64,000 nt of DNA, taken from assembly GCA_002316545.1 (NCBI GenBank), contig DCDR01000001.1, forward strand, positions 123,068 through 187,067, read 5' to 3'. The stretch is from Candidatus Saccharibacteria bacterium UBA1050 (GTDB lineage: Bacteria > Patescibacteriota > Saccharimonadia > Saccharimonadales > Saccharimonadaceae). Every line of letters begins with the position of its first letter. Position 1 is the stretch's first letter. The notes under the pieces are model-generated. The model saw only the letters and a program-made list of their open reading frames with translations. It ran no database searches and was not told the DNA's origin. Position numbers and translations under genes: made by a program. Below are positions 59,296 to 64,000 of this stretch, piece after piece.

Positions 59296-59306
59296 TAGAG
59301 TGCTAA
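59280..59306. promoter_or_regulatory. CIRCE element (HrcA operator) at clpP
   Basis: A perfect TTAGCACTC-N9-GAGTGCTAA inverted repeat (59280-59288 and 59298-59306). It overlaps the clpP promoter, so bound repressor would block polymerase. The consensus is the well-known HrcA binding site. hrcA itself is not in this window. Confidence 0.93.
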
Positions 59307-59323
59307 TTCTAGTCTATGGGATG

Positions 59324-59571
59324 CTCCGTGCGCAGAGCATCTATAGATTTGACTTCTTGAGGTAGTAGACATAGCTGGGCAGCCATACGACAAGCCCGCT
59401 TGCCACTACCAGGAACGCTTTCAGCTCCGACCATTCCGGGTGTAGTCCTGCAAACAGTGCCGTTCCGACAACCGTGATCATCATCAGCGCAACCACAGCG
59501 AAAAACATATTCGCCGCTTGATCGGGTGTGACTTCTTTCATCCCGCCTCCTTCGTACTACTGCGCACGGAG
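59324..59571. repeat. 12-bp inverted repeats flanking the 66-aa membrane gene
   Basis: CTCCGTGCGCAG (59324-59335) and CTGCGCACGGAG (59560-59571) are perfect inverted copies. They bracket a single gene (59341-59541). The left copy also lies inside a small ATGCTC/GAGCAT hairpin. They could be the ends of a small mobile cassette or a long-range RNA stem; no transposase is present. Confidence 0.7.
59341..59541 (-). CDS. Small membrane protein bounded by inverted repeats (islet E)
   Basis: A 66-residue protein with two predicted transmembrane helices (about residues 11-32 and 40-59), a charged N-terminus and a basic end (YYLKKSNL). AAGGAGG lies 4 nt upstream of the ATG. Codons are moderately GC-rich. 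It sits between clpP and tig, and has no recognised family. The bounding 12-bp repeats suggest a cassette-like origin. Confidence 0.65.
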   Translation of the reverse strand: MKEVTPDQAANMFFAVVALMMITVVGTALFAGLHPEWSELKAFLVVASGLVVWLPSYVYYLKKSNL

Positions 59572-59587
59572 TGGTTATAGTTTACGA

Positions 59588-60877
59588 CTACTTGGAGTTT
59601 AGTTCAACTAGGCGGTTAACTGCTTTTTCTGTCAACAATCTGTTCGCAATGTCACGTTGTGCTTCAGGCTCATCAAATTGCTTTGCCATCTCGGGGTTGT
59701 TTGCGTACTGTTGCTTGTAAAGATTAATATGCTCAGCAAGCTCGTCGCTCGTGGCTTCGATTTTTTCTTGTTTCGTCAGCTCAGCAAGGGCTAAACCAGC
59801 CTGTACGCGTTTTTTCGCTGCTGGCTCAACCTCTTTCTTGTGCCATTCTTCGTGGTCTTTAAAGCCTTTTTCGGCTAGGTACATGTCGAGGCTAACGCCA
59901 CGATACATCAAGTTTTGAGTCATATCTTGCTCAATGCTGTGCACTTGGTCGTGCAGCAACAGTTCCGAAACAGGAATGTCGCTCACTTCAATAAGCTGCT
60001 CCACTAATTGATCTTTCAGCTTATCAAGCGCTTCGCGTTCCTTTTGGGCCAGTAACTCACGCTTGATGTCGTCTTTTAGTTCTTTTAGCGTTGAAAATCG
60101 CTTATCGGCTTTTTTCGCGAACGCATCGTTGGCATCTGGAAGTTGCAGTTCAGTTACCTTGTGCACGGTGGTTTCGAACACAACGTCTGCGCCGGCAAGC
60201 ATTTCTACGTGGTAAGTCTTCGGGAATGTTAGAGCAAGCTCTTTACTATCGCCAGCCTTTGCTCCAATCAAACCTTCCTCAAAGCCAGGAATAAACGAAT
60301 TACTACCGAGCTTTAGGCTGTACTCTTTTGCGGTGCCGCCTTCAAATGCTTCACCATCTTTTTTTCCAACAAAATCAATCACGACTTCATCGCCATCTTT
60401 GGCGGCGCGTTTTACTTCTTTTTTCTCGGCCATGCCTTCGCGCATTCGATTGATAATCTCATCAACATCGCTAGCGACAACGGATAGCTTTTCTTTTTGC
60501 GCCTTTAGTTTTTTGTAGTTACCTAGGGTTACTTTTGGCAGCACTTCCGCTTCTGCCGTGAATTCCAGTTCTTGGCGTGGCACGAATTTAAGAATTTCTA
60601 CCGCTGGACGCTCAAGCGCCTGAATGCCTTCGTCTATATAGCTTTCGGCAACAGCTTTACTTAGTGCGTCGTCGACAGTTTGCTGCATGAGCGTATTTTG
60701 GTCGACATGCTTGGCAGCGACCGTCGCGGGCACACGACCCTTGCGAAAGCCAGGAACTTTAATTTCGCGCGCAAGCTTGGTAAGCGCAACTTGTTCAGCG
60801 TCGGCTAGTTCAGATTCGCCTAGACTGATGGTTAATTTTACTTTGGTTGGTGATACGTGTTTTACAGAAGTCTTCAT
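59588..60877 (-). CDS. tig: Trigger factor
   Basis: Ribosome-bound chaperone and peptidyl-prolyl isomerase, 429 residues. The N-terminal ribosome-binding loop shows FRKGRVPATV (residues about 43-52). The FKBP-type domain lies at about residues 150-240 (GDEVVIDFVGKKDG ... FIPGFEEGLIGAKAG). The long C-terminal helical arm follows. Proximity to clpP, as in many bacteria, fits a protein-quality module. Confidence 0.96.
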   Translation of the reverse strand: MKTSVKHVSPTKVKLTISLGESELADAEQVALTKLAREIKVPGFRKGRVPATVAAKHVDQNTLMQQTVDDALSKAVAESYIDEGIQALERPAVEILKFVPRQELEFTAEAEVLPKVTLGNYKKLKAQKEKLSVVASDVDEIINRMREGMAEKKEVKRAAKDGDEVVIDFVGKKDGEAFEGGTAKEYSLKLGSNSFIPGFEEGLIGAKAGDSKELALTFPKTYHVEMLAGADVVFETTVHKVTELQLPDANDAFAKKADKRFSTLKELKDDIKRELLAQKEREALDKLKDQLVEQLIEVSDIPVSELLLHDQVHSIEQDMTQNLMYRGVSLDMYLAEKGFKDHEEWHKKEVEPAAKKRVQAGLALAELTKQEKIEATSDELAEHINLYKQQYANNPEMAKQFDEPEAQRDIANRLLTEKAVNRLVELNSK

Positions 60878-60925
60878 ACTAATGACCTACTATAACAGAG
60901 AAAGTATAGCTGTTCAAAGATAAGC

Positions 60926-62278
60926 TTAAAGGTCTGCGAAGTCGTCGAGTTCGTCTTTGCTCTTTTTTCGACGGTCTTTGACTTTGCTCACTATTCGCGC
61001 AAAACTGAGCTTTTCTTCTGATGATGTGTTAGTGTCTTTGAAATTATAGAGCTCTTTACGAAGCTCTTCTTCGCCCACAAACAACATATAGGGGATTTGC
61101 TTTTTCACTGCCGTTTTTATCTGCTTGTCGAGTTTCCTACCGGTAATATCAAGTTCTGTATTCACTCCTTCTTCACGAAGCTGCGCTGCTAGTTTTGTAG
61201 CACCCGGAAGTGTATTTTCACCCAGTACAACAATATATATTTCCGTAGTTGAATGGAATTTTGGCATCAAGTCGTGGCTCGCCAAGAATAATTCGGTTGT
61301 ACTAAGCCCCGGTGCCATACCAACAGCTGAAAGCGGTTCGGCACCGAATAGACCAACCAAGCCGTCATATCGACCGCCGCCAAACATTGCTCGATTATTC
61401 TCGGGGTGTGTGTCGAAAAATTCAAAAACGGTTCCTGTGTAGTAATCGAAGCCACGCATGAGGGTAATATCAAACACGAGGTTTTTTACGCCCTTCGTTT
61501 CCAATAGTTCAAATAGCTCGGTTACTTCTTGCACCGACTCGTTATCGGCGATTTCTTTTGGCATTTTGCTGATATCTTTCGCCAGCAGTAGTTCAGCAAT
61601 TTTCTTTAAACCAGCCGGTGCCGCCTCTTTGCCAAATATATCTATGGCTTGGTCGCGAAACTCTTCGTTTGAAATCTTGTTTTTACGGTCAAACAGCTTA
61701 ATCATCAGCTCAGCCTGCACCGCATCGAGACCAAGGTAGTCGTGCATCATCGCATTAATAATTTTGCGATTATTCACCTTAATCGTGTACATACTATCTT
61801 TAGCACCAAATTCTTTCATGATGTCGACACCTATTTGAATCACCTCGGCATCGGCCATCGGACCTTCCGCCCCAAACACATCGGCGTTCAACTGCCAAAA
61901 TTCGCGCTCTCTACCACGTTGCGGTCGCTCGTAGCGCATGTAATTGGCAATGTTGTATAAGCGTGCTGGATACGCGAGCTCTTGGCGCCGAGCTGCTACC
62001 ATTCGGCTAATGCTTGGTGTCATCTCGGGACGAATCGCAACTGTTCGATCACCTCTGTCGGTGAAGCTATACGTTTGCTCATTTACAATTTCTTGGCCAG
62101 TTTTTGCTGCATATACTTCAATAGGCTCTAATAGTGGAGTGGCATACTCTTCGTAGCCATAGCGTTCACACACACGCTCCCACGTCCGAAAGATGTAGTT
62201 GCGCACTCGCATGTCATCAGGGTAGTAATCTCGGGTACCTTTATAGGGTGCTGTTGAAAGAGAACTCATTAGGTTCAT
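60926..62278 (-). CDS. hisS: Histidyl-tRNA synthetase
   Basis: Class II aminoacyl-tRNA synthetase of about 450 residues. Motif 2 is NYMRYERPQRGREREFWQ, the His-specific block is MFGGGRYDGLVGLFG, and the C-terminal anticodon-binding domain is present. The start at 62278 is one of two close ATGs (62278, 62269); an ATG further upstream begins a poorer leader. The C-terminus carries a Lys/Asp-rich tail. It is followed by tig 48 nt downstream. Confidence 0.95.
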   Translation of the reverse strand: MNLMSSLSTAPYKGTRDYYPDDMRVRNYIFRTWERVCERYGYEEYATPLLEPIEVYAAKTGQEIVNEQTYSFTDRGDRTVAIRPEMTPSISRMVAARRQELAYPARLYNIANYMRYERPQRGREREFWQLNADVFGAEGPMADAEVIQIGVDIMKEFGAKDSMYTIKVNNRKIINAMMHDYLGLDAVQAELMIKLFDRKNKISNEEFRDQAIDIFGKEAAPAGLKKIAELLLAKDISKMPKEIADNESVQEVTELFELLETKGVKNLVFDITLMRGFDYYTGTVFEFFDTHPENNRAMFGGGRYDGLVGLFGAEPLSAVGMAPGLSTTELFLASHDLMPKFHSTTEIYIVVLGENTLPGATKLAAQLREEGVNTELDITGRKLDKQIKTAVKKQIPYMLFVGEEELRKELYNFKDTNTSSEEKLSFARIVSKVKDRRKKSKDELDDFADL

Positions 62279-62317
62279 TTTCACATTTTCTCTCTGTTTT
62301 TGCAAGAATAAGCGTTT

Positions 62318-62803
62318 TTACAAACGGACGCTTTCGTTGCGAATGCCTTCAAGCTCAACCAGTGGTAGCGGCCTCATGTCGTCATCGCTTAGTTTTGCGA
62401 ACCGCATTCGTCGAGCAAGCTCCGATACTTTGAGGTTTGTATATCCAATGTCATCTATAGTTTTCAATGCTACTTCACGAGTACTCAAAGGAACATAGTT
62501 GAGGCGAAAGGTATCTACTAAAACACCACAGTCTCGAAGGCCTTGGGCTGCAAGCCGAAACACTACCTGCATAGACTTATAATCATCGGATAGTAGTACC
62601 TGAATGTCAGGACGGAGTTGTTGCTGATAGCTCCCAACCAGTTCACTTGGCAATTCATCGACTCCTATCGCATCCGTAGGCGTGACTAAAGCACGTGTTG
62701 CATTAGGTTCATGGGGGAATAAAGCTCTCAGTTGCTCCTGAAATTGTTCACCTACTGGCACAAACTCTAACGTGCGCCTTCCACCGATTTGAGATACTGT
62801 CAT
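62318..62803 (-). CDS. Unknown protein upstream of hisS
   Basis: A 161-residue mixed alpha/beta protein with no membrane helix. It includes GVDELPSELVGSYQ and a C-terminal LKTIDDIGYTNLKVSELARRMRF block. It is 39 nt before hisS on the same strand. No family is recognised. Composition matches resident genes. Confidence 0.62.
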   Translation of the reverse strand: MTVSQIGGRRTLEFVPVGEQFQEQLRALFPHEPNATRALVTPTDAIGVDELPSELVGSYQQQLRPDIQVLLSDDYKSMQVVFRLAAQGLRDCGVLVDTFRLNYVPLSTREVALKTIDDIGYTNLKVSELARRMRFAKLSDDDMRPLPLVELEGIRNESVRL

Positions 62804-62823
62804 AACTGTTATTTACAATATAT

Positions 62824-63357
62824 CTATTGTTGTGTCAACTTATTCTTAAGTAGCCAAGCATACATTGCAATACCAGAAGCCACGCCAACATTCACCGAGC
62901 GCGTGCTACCCAGCTGCTCGATATATACTGTCTTGTCAGCAATAGACAGCAGTTCAGCCGAAATGCCTGGGCCTTCCTGGCCAAATATCATTACCGTGTT
63001 TTTTGGTAGTGCTGCTTGGCCAAGAGGTGTTGACTCAACATTGTTTTCAATCGCAACAATCAACTTATCTTCTTTTTTCATCACAAGGGCGAAATCCGCG
63101 ATAATCTCGTGGTAGTGAACGTTTAAATACTTATCCGTAGCCATCGCTCCGCGTTTATTCCACTGCTTCTTACCTATCACGTGAACAGTCCGCACGCCAA
63201 ATGCATTGGCATTGCGTACTATCGTACCCATATTAAAATCACGCAGCGTGTTTTCTATAGCTATTTCAAGCTCTACACCACGCGAGTCTAGACGTTTTAC
63301 AATCTCATCGTGATCGAGGCCTTTAAATTCGTTTAAAACGTTTCGCGTATCGTCCAT
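62824..63357 (-). CDS. SpoU/TrmH-family RNA 2'-O-methyltransferase
   Basis: A 177-residue SPOUT methyltransferase with the deep trefoil knot. The start at 63357 is chosen because it lies 1 nt after the previous stop. Motif 1 is NMGTIVRNANAFGV (near residue 45), motif 2 MIFGQEGPGIS (near residue 130), and motif 3 STRSVNVGVASGIAMY (near residue 155). It lacks the N-terminal extension of TrmH. It probably methylates tRNA or rRNA ribose; the target is not known. Confidence 0.92.
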   Translation of the reverse strand: MDDTRNVLNEFKGLDHDEIVKRLDSRGVELEIAIENTLRDFNMGTIVRNANAFGVRTVHVIGKKQWNKRGAMATDKYLNVHYHEIIADFALVMKKEDKLIVAIENNVESTPLGQAALPKNTVMIFGQEGPGISAELLSIADKTVYIEQLGSTRSVNVGVASGIAMYAWLLKNKLTQQ

Positions 63358-63358
63358 A

Positions 63359-63910
63359 TCAGCCCAGCAATTGAATGTCCCTACCAATGGAGAATGGCGA
63401 TAGCCTAATATCAATCGGCTCACCTGACTCTGACCTGTTGCCGTGAAGTAGTATCTCGAACGAATCTGAATTATCAATTTCCATGCTATCTACTACAACA
63501 GTAATCTTGTCACGCATACCTTCGGGCGCATAGTACCGTGACGGCTCAACAAGTCGTATGCGGCAGCGACCTTGCTTAATTGCCGTCAGCAATGCTTTTA
63601 CGACTCCTTGCGATGCCTGGTAGTCGGAAATTTCTCGAGAGCTGATCTCAAGCATCAGGAATTGAGATAGGTACATCTCTACGGCTAGCGCCTGTACGGC
63701 TGGCGACGCATTGATGTCGGTATTGTTTAGTAACGAACCAAGCTCTGTCTCAAGAGCTTGCTGGCGTTCATCTAAATCTTCCAGGGTACCTTCGGGGTTA
63801 TCGACGGGCGGTCGTGCTGCGTTTTTTATTCGCCCCAACAAAAATCGCATCGCATCCATATCTGGTTCGGGTTTAGGCGCTTTTGCCAACTCTAGTTCTT
63901 CAGTTTCCAT
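63359..63910 (-). CDS. Unknown protein cotranscribed with the methyltransferase
   Basis: A 183-residue protein. The start at 63910 is chosen because TACAAT (63917-63922) lies 6 nt upstream. It is Glu/Pro-rich at the N-terminus (METEELELAKAPKPEPDMD), followed by helices and a C-terminal beta-rich part. Its stop is 1 nt before the methyltransferase ATG, so the two are coupled. No family is recognised. Confidence 0.62.
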   Translation of the reverse strand: METEELELAKAPKPEPDMDAMRFLLGRIKNAARPPVDNPEGTLEDLDERQQALETELGSLLNNTDINASPAVQALAVEMYLSQFLMLEISSREISDYQASQGVVKALLTAIKQGRCRIRLVEPSRYYAPEGMRDKITVVVDSMEIDNSDSFEILLHGNRSESGEPIDIRLSPFSIGRDIQLLG

Positions 63911-63951
63911 GTCAATATTGTATCGCACTCTTTAAGCCCTGAAGGTAAGTA

Positions 63952-63981
63952 TTCAAAAAATCCCCGAAGGGATTCTTTGAA
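63952..63981. terminator. Terminator directly behind the tRNA
   Basis: TTCAAAAAATCCC (63952-63964), loop CGAA, GGGATTCTTTGAA (63969-63981). On the minus strand it has a TTCG loop and a T-rich tail, and begins directly after the tRNA CCA. Confidence 0.83.
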
Positions 63982-64000
63982 TGGTACAGATGAGAGGACT
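63982..64000 (-). tRNA. 3' end of a tRNA (window-truncated)
   Basis: On the minus strand the sequence ends with a T-loop AGT, T-stem CCTCT, acceptor CATCTGT, discriminator A and CCA (63982-63984). The remaining part lies outside the window, so the identity cannot be given; Leu or Ser is possible. A terminator follows at once. Confidence 0.65.

Noticed and set aside
1..64000. CRISPR arrays, insertion sequences, prophage genes, rRNA genes.
   Set aside because: No regular spaced repeats, transposase, integrase, phage structural genes or rRNA segments were recognised on either strand.

Overview
The window looks like a chromosome segment of a Candidatus Saccharibacteria (TM7/CPR) organism. This rests on gene content: a ribosomal-protein superoperon without rpmD (L30), adk or map; zinc-cysteine-free versions of several ribosomal proteins and of RpoC; a cytochrome bo3 oxidase beside a type II NADH dehydrogenase; and many single-copy hypothetical proteins of the CPR kind. 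UGA is read as stop. The lineage is inferred from gene families, not from an rRNA gene; none lies in the window.

Layout. 1-786: partial MscS channel. 959-6029: overlapping operon for alpha-glucan metabolism (GT4 glycosyltransferase, GH57, GH15, unknown). 6056-11395: rpmG, a GNAT acetyltransferase, three tRNA genes, then trpS, a pseudouridine synthase, holB and a TPR protein. 11984-27511: one long minus-strand transcription and translation block from rplC to rpsI, containing a 30-residue membrane peptide between rplF and rplR and a sortase between infA and secY. 27680-31000: small unknown genes, rpsJ and tuf. 31115-36974: ndh and cyoABCDE, a compact aerobic respiratory module. 37032-39146: pilin-like, secreted and membrane proteins. 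39246-48261: fusA, then a large unknown protein, then a divergent locus with a 7-TM protein, a VirD4/HerA-like ATPase and a Cys-containing repeat protein, then rpsG and rpsL. 48429-57724: two unknowns, then rpoC and rpoB. 57731-64000: rpoB leader, small GC-rich genes, clpP under a perfect CIRCE element, tig, hisS, an rRNA/tRNA methyltransferase and the 3' end of a tRNA.

Four observations stand out. (1) Four GC-rich islets (about 11431-11922, 16152-16430, 57966-58329, 58341-58664) sit between housekeeping genes. Each has an AT-rich sigma-70-like promoter, a strong Shine-Dalgarno, a tiny ORF with almost all G/C-ending codons, and elaborate hairpins; a fifth, milder one is bounded by 12-bp inverted repeats (59324-59571). 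(2) Many resident operon-leading genes have a -10 hexamer only 6-8 nt from the ATG, which implies leaderless mRNAs, the opposite of the islets. (3) RpoC, L36, L33 and S14 have all lost zinc-binding cysteines. (4) The tRNA-Thr precursor leader carries a copy of the tRNA's 5' part and a perfect 15-nt antisense of its D-arm.

All coordinates and motif spacings were read by eye; no database search or folding calculation was run.
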